51,637 nt of DNA. Origin: Rhodocyclaceae bacterium (GTDB lineage: Bacteria > Pseudomonadota > Gammaproteobacteria > Burkholderiales > Rhodocyclaceae). The stretch covers positions 1 to 51,637 of the forward strand of contig JAEUNM010000143.1 of NCBI GenBank assembly GCA_016791105.1, in the 5' to 3' direction. Below are positions 1 through 9,602 of this stretch, piece after piece; the first letter of the stretch is position 1, and every line of letters begins with the position of its first letter. The notes beneath the pieces are model-generated. The model was given only the letters and a program-made list of their open reading frames with translations. It did no database searches and was not told the DNA's origin. Position numbers and translations under genes: made by a program.

Positions 1-565
1 GACGTGGCGCTGGGCGGAATTACACCGGCCGCTGGGGGCGCGGGCCTCCCGCCCGCGGGCACAACGCCGGGCGCGAATCGCGCGGGCGAGACGCCCACGC
101 CCCCAGGGGTGTGCGCGACGACGCGATGGGCTGTATTACACCAGCCGCTGGGGGCGCGGGCCTCCCGCCCGCGGGAACAGGCCGGGCGCATATTGCGCGG
201 GCGAGACGCCCACGCCCCCAGGGGTGTGCGCGACGAGGCGATGGGCTGCATTACCCCAGCCGCTGGGGGCGCGGGCCTCCCGCCCGCGGGAACACGCCGG
301 GCGCATATTGCGCGGGCGAGACGCCCACGCTCCCAGGGGTGTGCGCGACGAGGCGATGGGCTGGATTGCGCCAGACGCTGGGGGCGCGGGCGTCCCGCCC
401 GCGGGAACACGCCGGGCGCGAATCGCGCGGGCGAGACGCCCACGCCCCCAGGGGTGTGCGCGACGACGCGATGGGCTGGATTACACCAGCCGCTGGGAGC
501 GCGGGCGTCCCGCCCGCGGGAACAGGCGGAGCGCAAATCGCGCGGGCGCGAACACGCCGGGCATC
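1..565. repeat. Tandem array of ~115-bp hairpin-forming repeats
   Basis: Five units follow each other with a period of 115-116 bp; the GCTGGGGGCGCGGGC core starts near 31, 147, 262, 377 and 492, the last with a G-to-A change. Each unit carries two complementary arms: TGGGGGCGCGGGC followed by CCCGCCCGCG on the left, and CGCGGGCGAGACGCCC followed by ACGCCCCCA on the right. A single unit can therefore fold into a long GC stem. The loop varies between units (CGCATATTG or CGCGAATCG versions). Long open frames cross it in several frames, as expected for GC-rich repeats, and none looks coding. The array may continue left of the window. Confidence 0.9.
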
Positions 566-567
566 AA

Positions 568-930
568 TTACGCGGGCAAGCCGGCCGCGAATACCGCAAT
601 CCATATCGTGGCTTGCGTCGGGTCCGTCCATTCGACACGGTGGCGGCAATGCGGCGGAATGTGCAGGTAGTCGCCGGGACCGAGGCGGCGCGGCGCCGGT
701 TCGCCTTCCAGCACAAGCACTGCCGCCCCGCAAATCACGACCACCCATTCGTGTTCGGTCTGGTCGTACCAGAAGCCGGGCGGGCTGGCCTGACCGGTGG
801 ACACGATGCGTTCCACGCGCACGCCGGGCAGATCGAGCAGTGTCGTGAATAATTCCGCCGCGGAACCGACTTCGGGCAGGGCGGCGTACAGATTGCCGCA
901 ACTCGGGCCGCTCACTGCCCGTTCAGCCAC
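568..930 (-). CDS. Small cupin-domain protein
   Basis: A 120-residue single-domain cupin, probably cytoplasmic. The first cupin motif is seen around TEHEWVVVICG (residues 58-68) and the second around GPGDYLHIPPHCRHRVEW (84-101), giving candidate metal ligands H60, E61, H89, H93 and H96. It resembles the compact cupins often annotated simply as cupin domain-containing protein; the substrate is unknown. The start is GTG at 930, overlapping the 3' end of the upstream cyclase gene by 8 bp, so it is probably the last gene of that operon. A second GTG at 915 is also possible. The 3' end runs up to the tandem repeat array. Confidence 0.75.
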   Translation of the reverse strand: MAERAVSGPSCGNLYAALPEVGSAAELFTTLLDLPGVRVERIVSTGQASPPGFWYDQTEHEWVVVICGAAVLVLEGEPAPRRLGPGDYLHIPPHCRHRVEWTDPTQATIWIAVFAAGLPA

Positions 931-2047
931 TGATGCGCGCGCTGAATACGTCTATGGGCTCGGCCTTGCCTTTGACGAACATGGGCGCGAGGGTTTGTAT
1001 CTCCAGCGCCACGCCCAGCGCGCGCAACTCGGACACCAGCGCGCCGCTCATCAGAATTTCGCCGGGGCGTGCGCAATCGGTCAGGCGCGAGGCGGTATTC
1101 ACCGTATCGCCGATGATCGTGAAATTCATATAGCTGGGTGAACCCACGTTGCCCACCACCACCTCGCCGGCGTGCATGCCCACGCCCAGGCCGGCGTCTA
1201 TGCCGAAATCCTGTTTCCAGCGCCGCGCGATGTGCTGAAATTCGGCCAGCATGGTGCAGCCGGCGCGGTAGGCCGAAGCGCTCGCGCCAGGGGTTTCGAT
1301 GGGCACCCCGAAGCCGACCATCAGACAATCGCCGGCCATGTTGAATATGGTGCCGCGGTGGGCGTAGGCAATTTCCGTCAGCAGCGCGAAAAATTCGTTC
1401 AGCAAGGCCACCACTGCGCCCGGTTGCAATGATTCGGCGATGCGGGTGAAGCCGCGTATGTCGGCGAACAGCACCACGGCATGGCGCCGCGCATGCTGTT
1501 CGAGCAGCGCGAGTGGGTCGGGTGCGGCCAATATCTGGTCCACCAGCGCCGGTGCCACGTAGCGCGTAAACGCGTCGCGCAGCGTCTGGCGGTGGCGCAC
1601 TTCCCCGGCCAGCCGCGCGGCTTCCAGTTCCTTGCGTGCCTGGTTGAGGCTGAGCAAAGATTTGCTGCGCGCCAGCAGCTCTTCGCGATTGACAGGTTTG
1701 GATAGAAAGTCGTCGGCGCCGCACTCTATGCCTTTGACGCGGTCCTCGCGGCTATCCAGCGCGGTGACCAACACCACCGGAATGAGCATGGTGGCCGGGT
1801 CCGATTTGAGCTGCCGGCACACCTCGAATCCCGATCGGCCCGGCATGATCACGTCGAGCAAAATCAAATCCGGCGGCTGTTCCGCGACCGCGGCCAGCGC
1901 CTCGTCGCCATTCGCGGCGGTGGTGATGTCCACCTGCAGGGTGCGCAAATAGCGCCGGATGAGCATCAGGTTGTCGTCCTGGTCGTCCACGGCCAGCACC
2001 CGAAAAGGCGTGCCGTCGCGTGCGCCAGCGCGCTCGTAGGGGCTCAT
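923..2047 (-). CDS. Response regulator fused to class III nucleotide cyclase
   Basis: A 374-residue cytoplasmic protein. Residues 15-130 form a receiver domain with acidic pocket D21/D22, phosphoacceptor D65 (LILLDVIMPG) and the conserved Lys in SKPVNR. A helical linker follows, then a class III adenylate/guanylate cyclase domain (about 175-370) with both metal aspartates visible (LFADIRGFT and AGDCLMVGFG) and GDTVNTASRL. The usual purine-selecting Lys just before the second Gly-Asp is an Asn here (FNMAGD), so the substrate cannot be predicted safely. Its ATG overlaps the stop of the hybrid kinase gene in an ATGA, which implies translational coupling and a shared phosphorelay. The product is expected to be cAMP or another cyclic nucleotide made when D65 is phosphorylated. 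Confidence 0.9.
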   Translation of the reverse strand: MSPYERAGARDGTPFRVLAVDDQDDNLMLIRRYLRTLQVDITTAANGDEALAAVAEQPPDLILLDVIMPGRSGFEVCRQLKSDPATMLIPVVLVTALDSREDRVKGIECGADDFLSKPVNREELLARSKSLLSLNQARKELEAARLAGEVRHRQTLRDAFTRYVAPALVDQILAAPDPLALLEQHARRHAVVLFADIRGFTRIAESLQPGAVVALLNEFFALLTEIAYAHRGTIFNMAGDCLMVGFGVPIETPGASASAYRAGCTMLAEFQHIARRWKQDFGIDAGLGVGMHAGEVVVGNVGSPSYMNFTIIGDTVNTASRLTDCARPGEILMSGALVSELRALGVALEIQTLAPMFVKGKAEPIDVFSARISG

Positions 2048-5000
2048 GGCTGGGCCGCCAGTTCGGCCAGGGCCGGGTCGAGCTTCTGCAACGCGACTTC
2101 AAGCTCGGCCAGCGCCGTGGCGGCTTGTTTCAAGTCGCCATGGCGCGCCTGCTCTTCCAGGCTGCGCGCCGCCAGTTCGGCCGGGCGCGCGGCAAGATTC
2201 GCCAGCGAGCCGGCCAGGGCGTGCGCCACCAGGCGCAAGGTGGATGCGTCCGAAGCATCCAGCGCGCGCTTCAAGTCCTGCACCTGCCCCGGGTGCTTGC
2301 GGCGGAATGCGTGGATCAGTTCGACCATGAATTCGATATCGTGCTCGGTGCGTTCCAGCAGGGCCTGGCGATCGACCAGAATTTCCGGCTCCGTGGTGGC
2401 GGCGCTTGGTTCATGTTCTTCCGGCAGCACCAGACCGGCGGCCGCAGGCAGCAGCACGTCCATGGCTTCCAGCAGTTCGCTCGCGCGCAGCGGCTTGGAT
2501 ACATAGGCGTCCATGCCGGCCGCCAGACATAGTTCGCGGTCGCCTTTCATGGCGTGCGCGGTGAGCGCGATGATGGGGACACGGCCGCCGTGTTCCGCCT
2601 CGCGCCGGCGTATGCGGCGCGTGGCTTCCAGGCCGTCCATTTCGGGCATCTGCACGTCCATCAGTATCAGTTCGAAGTTCTGCCGCTCCAGCATATCCAG
2701 CGCTTCCCGGCCATTTTGCGCAATTCTGACGTAATGGCCGCGATTTTCCAGCATGCGCTGCACCAGCATCTGATTCACTTCATTGTCTTCGGCCACCAGC
2801 ACGCGCAAGCTGCCGCGGCCTTCGCGCATGCTGTGCCGTGTCACCAGCGGGCGCGGGGCAGCATGTTCCGGCGGGGATTCGGTTTCGATTTCCGCCGCCT
2901 GCGCAAACAGCAGCAAAATCGCGTCGAGCAGTTCGGACTGATGTACCGGCTTGGTCAGATAGGCGGCGATGCCGATTTCGCGGCACAGGGCGGCGTCACC
3001 GCGGCGGCCGGCCGAGGACAGCATGATGATGTCGGTGTCGCTCAGGTCGCGGTTTTTGCGTATGCGCTCGGCCACCGTAAAACCGTCCAGGTCGGGCATC
3101 ATGGCGTCGAGCAGCATGAGCGGAAAAGGCTTGCCCTGGGTTTTCGCTTCGCGCACATGCACCAGCGCCTCGATGCCGTCCTCCACCGCCACCGGCGCCA
3201 TGCGCCAGTTGCGCAGCATGGTGGTCAGAACCTGTCGATTGGTGGCATTGTCATCGACCACCAGCACGCGCAATCCTTCCAGATTGACGATGCGGCGTGG
3301 CAGCGCGTCCGGCTGCTGTTTCGATACGCCGAAACGCGCCGTGAAATGGAAGGTGCTGCCCTGGCCCGGCTGGCTTTCCACGCCTATCGTGCCGCGCATC
3401 AATTCCACCAGTTTGGCGGCGATGGCCAGCCCCAGCCCGGTGCCGCCGAAACGCCGCGTCATCGAGGTGTCGGCCTGCGTGAATGCGCCGAATACGGCTT
3501 GCTGCTTGTCCGGCGCGATGCCTATGCCGGTGTCGCGGATGCGGAACATAAGTTCCATTTCTTCGGCATCGCGCCGCGTTTGCGTGACGAACAGTGCGAC
3601 TTCACCTTCCTGCGTGAATTTGATCGCGTTGCCGACCAGATTCACGATCACCTGGCGCAGCCGGTTGGGGTCGCCCACTACCATGTCGGGCACGTCCGGG
3701 TCCACGTCGTAAATCAGTTCCAGCGATTTCTGATCGGCCCGCAGCGCCAGCGCCTTCATCATTTCGGCGAGGCTTTCGCGCAATCCGAAGGTGAGGCTTT
3801 CCATGTCCAGCCGGCCGGCTTCGATCTTGGAAAAATCCAGTATGTCGTTGATGAGCGCCAGCAGTGATTCCGCGGACGAGCGCACCACACCCAGATAACG
3901 GCTCTGTTCCGCGGTCAGGTCGGTGTCCAGTGTCAGTTCCGTCATGCCTATGATGCCGTTCATGGGCGTGCGGATTTCGTGGCTCATGTTGGCGAGAAAT
4001 TCGCTCTTCGCGCGGCTCGCCAGTTCGGCCGCTTCTTTGGCGCCGCGCAGGGCTTCTTCGGCCGTCTTGGCTTCCGTCACGTCGGTGGCCAGCAGGTAGA
4101 AGCCGAGCACCTGGCCGGCCTCTACGACGTGCGGCACGTAGGACGAATGCACGATGCGCGTCCCGTCGCGGGTGGCGATCTGTTCCGTGAAGCTGACCGG
4201 CGTGCCGGCCAGCGCCGCTTCGACGTGCGGGCGCATCTGTTCCCATTGCGCCGCGTCCAGCACTTCGCGCATGGGGCGACCGTGCAGGGCGCGCACGGAA
4301 ATGCCGAACCACTGTTCGTAAGTCCGGTTGTTGAACTGGTAGCGCATGCCGGCATCGACGTAGGCGATCAATACCGGCACGTTGTCGGTAATCAGGCGCA
4401 GTTGTTCGCGGCTGCGCTGCAAGGCGAGCCCGGCTTCCTTGAAGCGCGTGATGTCGCGCGAGGTGATGGCAAGCCCGTCGCCGATGCGTACCACCTGCTG
4501 GCGTATCCATTTCACGCTGCCATCCTGGCGCGGGAAAGCGAATTCTTCTTCTGCGGTATCGCCAGTCAGCACGGTGCGCACGTAATTCGCAAACGCCCCG
4601 GCGCCGCGCAACTCGGGAAACAGTTGGCAGATCAGATTGCCTTCCAGCTCCGGCACCAAATGCTGAAACACCCGGCGCGCCCGCGCATTGGCAAATACAC
4701 AGCGGAAATCCACGATGTCGTGCGCCGCGTCGCGCACGCTTTCGAAAATGGCGATGGCGTCCGGGCTGCTGTCTACGGCCGCGCGCAGGCGCTCCAGCGC
4801 CTGGGTGGTAGCCTTGCGACGGCTGATGTCGCGCACGTGCGCGAACAGCACCGGCAGGCTGCCGGCGCGCGACATCTGCAGGCGAATTTCCGTCGGCGCG
4901 CGGCTGCCGTCGGGCATGCTGCGATCCATTTCGAAGCGCAGTTCGCGGCGCTCGCCGCTATAGAGCGGCGCCAGGCGTAAAAACGCTTCTTCGGGCGAAT

Positions 5001-5613
5001 AATGCACGCCCAGATGGGCCGGGGTCAGATCCTGCAATTCATCCGCGCGGCGGCCCAGCTTTTCCAGCGCGGCGGCATTGGCGTGCAGCACGCGCAGGCT
5101 TTGCGCGTCCAGCATGTAAATTTCGCCGGACGAGCTTTCCACCACGCTGCCCAGTTGCGCCAGCATGTCGGCGCGCTCGGCGGCGATATTTTGTTCGCCC
5201 AGGGTGCCGATCTGGTGCAGGCGTGCCGTCGTTGCGGCGTCGAATGCCTGTGCCCGTGCGCACAACAGCACGCTGCGCAGCGTCGGCCCGACGGTGCGCA
5301 GGGGCAGGCCGGCGATGTAAGCGGTGCGGTGTGCGTATTGCGGGAACAGCCGCGCCGTGTCGCCTGCTTCAAGCAGCAGGCAGGTGTCCTCTGCCAGCAC
5401 GCGCGACAAGATCGGCGCCAGCGCCGGCGCGTCGGCCGCCACACCGGTGCCGGCGCAAGACAGACAATGCCAATGCGTGCCATCGCTGCGCATGAGCCAA
5501 ACAGCCTCGGCAGCGCAACTGGATAGGGTGAGCGCGGTCAGGGCGTCCCAGGCCGGCTGGTGATCGCGGCTCAGGCGCGAGGCGCCGTCATCGGGCAAAA
5601 AATCTGCGGGCAT
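2044..5613 (-). CDS. Hybrid sensor histidine kinase (PAS-HisKA-HATPase-REC-REC-Hpt)
   Basis: A 1189-residue multidomain phosphorelay protein. In order: an N-terminal GAF-like region (about 20-160), three PAS-type sensor modules (about 165-535, with YQFNNRTYEQWFG in the third), HisKA with phosphoacceptor His545 (SHEIRTPMNG), HATPase_c with the N box NLVGNAIKF and the GTGLGLAIA motif, receiver 1 (Asp836, LLDAMMPD), receiver 2 (Asp986, LMDVQMPEMDG), and a C-terminal Hpt domain with His1131 (VAHALAGS). No membrane segment is evident, so it probably senses a cytoplasmic signal. The ATG at 5613 was chosen because the sensor domain starts there; an open extension to 5799 has non-protein-like composition. 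The stop overlaps the cyclase start (ATGA), so the receiver-cyclase is the likely output partner. Confidence 0.93.
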   Translation of the reverse strand: MPADFLPDDGASRLSRDHQPAWDALTALTLSSCAAEAVWLMRSDGTHWHCLSCAGTGVAADAPALAPILSRVLAEDTCLLLEAGDTARLFPQYAHRTAYIAGLPLRTVGPTLRSVLLCARAQAFDAATTARLHQIGTLGEQNIAAERADMLAQLGSVVESSSGEIYMLDAQSLRVLHANAAALEKLGRRADELQDLTPAHLGVHYSPEEAFLRLAPLYSGERRELRFEMDRSMPDGSRAPTEIRLQMSRAGSLPVLFAHVRDISRRKATTQALERLRAAVDSSPDAIAIFESVRDAAHDIVDFRCVFANARARRVFQHLVPELEGNLICQLFPELRGAGAFANYVRTVLTGDTAEEEFAFPRQDGSVKWIRQQVVRIGDGLAITSRDITRFKEAGLALQRSREQLRLITDNVPVLIAYVDAGMRYQFNNRTYEQWFGISVRALHGRPMREVLDAAQWEQMRPHVEAALAGTPVSFTEQIATRDGTRIVHSSYVPHVVEAGQVLGFYLLATDVTEAKTAEEALRGAKEAAELASRAKSEFLANMSHEIRTPMNGIIGMTELTLDTDLTAEQSRYLGVVRSSAESLLALINDILDFSKIEAGRLDMESLTFGLRESLAEMMKALALRADQKSLELIYDVDPDVPDMVVGDPNRLRQVIVNLVGNAIKFTQEGEVALFVTQTRRDAEEMELMFRIRDTGIGIAPDKQQAVFGAFTQADTSMTRRFGGTGLGLAIAAKLVELMRGTIGVESQPGQGSTFHFTARFGVSKQQPDALPRRIVNLEGLRVLVVDDNATNRQVLTTMLRNWRMAPVAVEDGIEALVHVREAKTQGKPFPLMLLDAMMPDLDGFTVAERIRKNRDLSDTDIIMLSSAGRRGDAALCREIGIAAYLTKPVHQSELLDAILLLFAQAAEIETESPPEHAAPRPLVTRHSMREGRGSLRVLVAEDNEVNQMLVQRMLENRGHYVRIAQNGREALDMLERQNFELILMDVQMPEMDGLEATRRIRRREAEHGGRVPIIALTAHAMKGDRELCLAAGMDAYVSKPLRASELLEAMDVLLPAAAGLVLPEEHEPSAATTEPEILVDRQALLERTEHDIEFMVELIHAFRRKHPGQVQDLKRALDASDASTLRLVAHALAGSLANLAARPAELAARSLEEQARHGDLKQAATALAELEVALQKLDPALAELAAQP

Positions 5614-5949
5614 GCTCGTGCCGCCTGTCCTCTGAATAAGGCTGCTCAATGTTTTCCCCCTGCCGCACCCGCACGCAGGGCAGGCGCGCCGCGCTTGCTT
5701 GTGCCGCGCTCCGCAGCCGGGCGGAGGCGCAGTTTGTCGCACGGATTGCCAGCACCGCGTATGTGTAGCCTTACATTGCCGCAACAGGACTCGCCACAAG
5801 CCGTGCCGGCGGCGCCGATCATATATTCAGGCGCCCGGTGCGGCAAGCAGGCGCGCTCTGCCGTTAGAAATGCAACTGCGGGCGCGGCGCAGAGCCGGTA
5901 AAATCGCGCCGATTCACCACCTCTTTCGCGCTTGCGCATCCCCTTTCCC
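5614..5949. other. Divergent intergenic region
   Basis: About 336 bp between the divergent sensor-kinase operon and manC. No convincing gene is present. It must hold promoters for both directions; only the manC-side -10 candidate is visible. Confidence 0.6.
5899..5904 (+). promoter_or_regulatory. Candidate -10 element upstream of manC
   Basis: TAAAAT in the context CCGGTAAAATCGCGCC, about 45 bp before the manC ATG. The same GGTAAAATCG context lies just upstream of tRNA-Leu in this window. No good -35 hexamer is visible. Confidence 0.35.
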
Positions 5950-7401
5950 ATGCAAATTTTGCCCGTCATTCTGTCCGGCGGTTCCGGTACGCGTCTTTGG
6001 CCCTTGTCGCGCGAACGCTATCCGAAACAATTGCTCAATCTCACCACCGAGCGCACCCTGCTGCAGGAAACCGCGCTGCGTCTGGATGCTGCCGCGGCCG
6101 ACATCGAAGTGGCCGCCAATCCGGTCGTGGTGTGCAATGAGGAATATCGCTTTATTACGGCCGAACAATTGCGTCAGGTAGGCCGGCCGCCCAGCCTCAT
6201 GCTGCTCGAGCCGGTCGGGCGCAATACCGCTCCGGCGCTGGCGCTGGCGGCGCTGGCCGGCAGCCGTGGCGGTGCCGACCCGCTGCTGCTCGTCATGCCG
6301 GCGGACCACGTGGTGGAAAATCTCGCTGCCTTCCGCGATGCCATCAGTGCCGGCGCGCGCCAGGCGGCAGATGGTGCGGTGGTCACCTTCGGCATCGTGC
6401 CGGACCGCGCGGAAACCGGCTACGGCTATCTGCGCACGGGCGAATCCGTGGCCGGTGCCGGGCCGGTAAAAAGCTTGCAGCGCTTCGTCGAAAAGCCCGA
6501 TCTGGCGACCGCGGAAAGCTATGTGGCATCGGGCGAATATTTGTGGAACAGCGGCATTTTCATGGGCAAGGCCTCGGTGTGGCTGGCGCTGTTGCAGCGC
6601 TATCAGCCGGCCATGGACGAGGCCTGTTCGCGCGCGCTGGCGGAAGGCAAGTCGGATGCGGATTTTTTCCGCGTCGGCCGTCAGGCGTTCGAATCCTGCC
6701 CGTCCGATTCGATCGACTACGCCTTGATGGAGCCGCTTACCGGCGAAGCCGAGCGTCCCGTAGCGGCGGTGGTGGTGCCCATGAGCGCCGGTTGGTCCGA
6801 CGTCGGCGCCTGGGATTCGCTGTGGGCCATCGCCAACAAGGATGGCGACGGCAATGTGACGCGCGGCGACGTGGTGCTGCACGACACGCGGGATAGTCTG
6901 ATATTTGCCGAAAGCCGCATGGTGAGCTGCCTGGGCGTCGATAACGTGGTGGTGGTCGAAACCGCCGATGCAGTCATGGTGGCGGCCAAGGACAGCACCC
7001 AGGACGTCAAGAAAATCGTCGCCAAGCTCAAGCGCGAACAGCGCCAGCAAGCCGACAACCATCGCAAGGTGTACCGGCCCTGGGGCTATTACGATTCCAT
7101 CGACGGCGGCGAGCGCTTTCAGGTCAAGCGCATCGTGGTCAATCCGGGCGCCTCGCTGTCACTGCAGATGCATTACCACCGCGCGGAACACTGGATCGTC
7201 GTGCGCGGCACGGCGCGCGTCACGCGCGGCAGCGAATCCCTGCTGCTGAGCGAAAACCAATCCACCTATATTCCGCTCGGCACCACGCACCGGCTGGAAA
7301 ACCCCGGCAAGGTGCCGCTGGAAATGATAGAGGTGCAGTCCGGCACCTACCTGGGCGAAGACGACATCGTGCGCTTCGAGGACCACTACGGGCGCGGTTG
7401 A
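5950..7401 (+). CDS. manC: Mannose-1-phosphate guanylyltransferase / mannose-6-phosphate isomerase
   Basis: A 483-residue bifunctional cytoplasmic enzyme of the AlgA/ManC/XanB type. The N-terminal nucleotidyltransferase domain begins LSGGSGTRLWPLSRERYPKQ, the nucleotide-binding signature, and carries FVEKPD near residue 180. The C-terminal cupin-like type II phosphomannose isomerase domain (about 350-480) has RPWGYYDSID and the metal-binding stretch QMHYHRAEHW. Together they convert fructose-6-phosphate-derived mannose phosphates to GDP-mannose for exopolysaccharide or LPS sugars. ATG 5950 puts the start at the usual MQILPVILSGG; a TTG at 5932 is possible but less likely. It stands alone, with no polysaccharide cluster beside it. 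Confidence 0.95.
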   Translation: MQILPVILSGGSGTRLWPLSRERYPKQLLNLTTERTLLQETALRLDAAAADIEVAANPVVVCNEEYRFITAEQLRQVGRPPSLMLLEPVGRNTAPALALAALAGSRGGADPLLLVMPADHVVENLAAFRDAISAGARQAADGAVVTFGIVPDRAETGYGYLRTGESVAGAGPVKSLQRFVEKPDLATAESYVASGEYLWNSGIFMGKASVWLALLQRYQPAMDEACSRALAEGKSDADFFRVGRQAFESCPSDSIDYALMEPLTGEAERPVAAVVVPMSAGWSDVGAWDSLWAIANKDGDGNVTRGDVVLHDTRDSLIFAESRMVSCLGVDNVVVVETADAVMVAAKDSTQDVKKIVAKLKREQRQQADNHRKVYRPWGYYDSIDGGERFQVKRIVVNPGASLSLQMHYHRAEHWIVVRGTARVTRGSESLLLSENQSTYIPLGTTHRLENPGKVPLEMIEVQSGTYLGEDDIVRFEDHYGRG

Positions 7402-7419
7402 ATCCCCTGCGCGCTGCGG

Positions 7420-8019
7420 CTACAAATCCGCCGCGCGCGGCTGGGCGACAAAGCCGTAATGGGCGGCCGGCGTCCTGCCGGCCGGCAGAAATTCCAGCGC
7501 CAGGCGCTGGCTTTCCAGTTGCAGCCACAGCGGCGTGCCGGGGTCGGGCAGGGCGGCCAGCGGCGCCCCGCCGGCATCGCACAGGCGCTCGCCCAGCCGG
7601 GCCAGATCGCGGTCATCGACGATGGCCGCGCCGTGTTCGGTGAGCAAACCGAGGTTGCCCTGCGCATCCAGCCAGCCGCCTTGCAATGACTGCACCGCCA
7701 TGCCGGTATGGGTGCGGAAGCGCTCACCGGCGCTATCGGCAAGCTGCAGTACATAGGGCGTCTGTTCCAGTTCCACCCACACCCGCTGCGGGCCGTTCTG
7801 AAAAAACCAGCCGGATTCGCAACCGAAATAGCTGGCCGCGATGGCCGCCGACAGGCCCGGGTGCCGTATCGGTTCGCGTTCCGCACCCAGGCGCCAGCCG
7901 CCGCGCCGGTCCAGAAACAGCCAGCCATAACAATCGGGTACGTTGGGCCAGCGCGCGAGCGAGCGCAGCACGGCATCGACGGCACCGGCGGCCTGCAATT
8001 CGTCCAGGCGGCTAGCCAC
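7420..8019 (-). CDS. Uncharacterised protein downstream of the hydroxyacyl-CoA dehydrogenase
   Basis: A 199-residue protein rich in Trp, Gly and aromatic residues (CYGWLFLDRRGGWRLGAE, then SYFGCESGWFFQNG), with no signal peptide, membrane segment or catalytic motif that I recognise. The pattern fits a conserved hypothetical cytoplasmic protein in which short beta-strands alternate with loops. The start is GTG at 8019, preceded by a GAGGC sequence 7 bases away. It lies 35 bp after the dehydrogenase stop on the same strand and is probably co-transcribed with it. It converges with manC, leaving only 18 bp between the stops. Function unknown. Confidence 0.75.
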   Translation of the reverse strand: MASRLDELQAAGAVDAVLRSLARWPNVPDCYGWLFLDRRGGWRLGAEREPIRHPGLSAAIAASYFGCESGWFFQNGPQRVWVELEQTPYVLQLADSAGERFRTHTGMAVQSLQGGWLDAQGNLGLLTEHGAAIVDDRDLARLGERLCDAGGAPLAALPDPGTPLWLQLESQRLALEFLPAGRTPAAHYGFVAQPRAADL

Positions 8020-8054
8020 CGTGCTGCCTCAATGCGGGCTCGAGGCGCATCGGC

Positions 8055-9584
8055 TCAGTCCTCCCGCGCCAGCAAGGACAGGCCCAGCCGCGCGCGCCGG
8101 CGCAACCACGGACTTGGGCGATAGCGCGGATCGCCCAGCACGGCCTGCAGGTTTTCGAGTATGCGCAGCACCACCATGGGACCCAGTTCGTCGCCCCAGG
8201 CCAGTGGTCCGCGCGGATAGCCCAGCGCCAGGCGCACGGCGTCGTCGATGTCGGCCGGTTCGGCGATGCCGCGCTGGGCGATATCGCTGGCGGTATTGAC
8301 GATGCAGGCCACCACGCGCTGGGCCACGAATCCGGCGCTGTCGCGTATCAGCGCCACCGGCACGCCATCCGCTCCGAACAGCCCATGCGCGGCGCGGCGC
8401 ATGGCCGGCGTGGTGGCCGGCGAGGCCATCAGGGTGCGGCGCTTGGTCGGCCCGAACAACATGTCCAGCGCCACCGTGTGCGGCCCCGGCAGACGTTGGC
8501 GCAGTGCGCAGGTGGTGACGTCCTCGCCCAGGGGGGTGACGACGCAAAGCGCGTCATTGGCGGGATAGAGGCCAGGATCGAGCTTACCTCCCAATTGCAG
8601 CACCAGTTCGCGGCAGGCCGTGCCGAGATAGGCGTCGTCCAGGCTTACCCAGACTTTCGACGGCAGTTCGGTGGGAACGGGCGGCTCCGGCTCCAGTAGC
8701 GGACTGGCATTCACGCTGTAGTCGTAGAAGCCGCGCCCGGCCTTGCGCCCGGTCAGTCCGGCTGCGACGCGCTGTGCGGCGGTTTGCGAGGGGCGCAGGC
8801 GCGGGTCCTCGTAAAACTGGCGGTAAATCGATTCGGTCAGGCCTTGGGCAACATCCAGCCCGGTCTGATCCAGGGTTTCGAACGGACCCAGGCGGAAACC
8901 TGCGCCTTCGCGCAGAATGCGGTCCAAGGTCTGATAGTCCGCGATACTTTCATCGAGGCAGCGCAACGCTTCGGTCAGATAGGCGCGGCCGGCGTGGTTC
9001 ACGATAAATCCGGGCGCATCCTTGGCGCGCACGGCGCGCAGGCCCAGGCGCTCGCCGAATGCCACCAGGCTGTCCGAGGTGTTTGCACTGGTGTGCAGGC
9101 CGGACACCACTTCGACCAGCTTCGATTGCGCGATCGGGTTGAAAAAATGCAGGCCGCCCAGGCGCTCGTGCAGACGGCTGGCAGAGGCGATGGTGGTGAT
9201 GGAAAGCGACGAGGTATTGCTGGCAAATACGCAGTTCGGCGCGACCAGCGGCTCCAGTGCAGCGAACAAGGCGCACTTGGCGTCGAGCTGTTCGGTGATG
9301 GCTTCGATGATGAGGGTGCAGGGCGCGAGTTCGGTCAGTTCCGCCACCGCCTGCAGCCTCTCGCGGCAGGCGCGCGCGGCGTCGGCGGCCATCCGGCCGC
9401 GCTGTACCATGCGCTCGAAATAGCCTGCCAGGGCGGCTTCCGCCTCGCGCGCCGCGCCGGCGCGGGCGTCGTACATACGCACGCGTACGCCGGACTGGAG
9501 CGCTATCTGGGCGATGCTGCGGCCCATCACGCCGCAGCCCGCAATGCCCAGCAACAAGTCCGCATCTATTCGCGCCGCGCCCAT
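8055..9584 (-). CDS. paaH: 3-hydroxyacyl-CoA dehydrogenase, PaaH/PaaC type
   Basis: A 509-residue NAD-dependent dehydrogenase that oxidises 3-hydroxyacyl-CoA esters. The N-terminal Rossmann domain has GIAGCGVMGRSIAQIA, then SNTSSLSI and the catalytic-histidine region HFFNPIAQSKLVEVV. The 3HCDH C-terminal domain with NHAGRAYLTEAL and GRKAGRGFYDY follows, and a second, shorter 3HCDH-like domain (about 390-500) is typical of the long PaaH/PaaC form rather than the about 280-residue FadB2/Hbd form. ATG 9584 has an excellent GAGGAG ribosome site 8 bases upstream. No phenylacetate genes are nearby, so the natural substrate is open; the symbol reflects family resemblance only. Confidence 0.85.
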   Translation of the reverse strand: MGAARIDADLLLGIAGCGVMGRSIAQIALQSGVRVRMYDARAGAAREAEAALAGYFERMVQRGRMAADAARACRERLQAVAELTELAPCTLIIEAITEQLDAKCALFAALEPLVAPNCVFASNTSSLSITTIASASRLHERLGGLHFFNPIAQSKLVEVVSGLHTSANTSDSLVAFGERLGLRAVRAKDAPGFIVNHAGRAYLTEALRCLDESIADYQTLDRILREGAGFRLGPFETLDQTGLDVAQGLTESIYRQFYEDPRLRPSQTAAQRVAAGLTGRKAGRGFYDYSVNASPLLEPEPPVPTELPSKVWVSLDDAYLGTACRELVLQLGGKLDPGLYPANDALCVVTPLGEDVTTCALRQRLPGPHTVALDMLFGPTKRRTLMASPATTPAMRRAAHGLFGADGVPVALIRDSAGFVAQRVVACIVNTASDIAQRGIAEPADIDDAVRLALGYPRGPLAWGDELGPMVVLRILENLQAVLGDPRYRPSPWLRRRARLGLSLLARED

Positions 9585-9602
9585 GTGTAGTTCTCCTCGC
9601 GC

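Noticed and set aside
1..565. CRISPR-like array
   Set aside because: Units are 115 bp, nearly identical throughout, with no short repeat plus unique spacer pattern and no cas genes.
2554..3867. Long plus-strand open frame opposite the hybrid kinase
   Set aside because: Shadow of the kinase; His/Gln-rich and without motifs.
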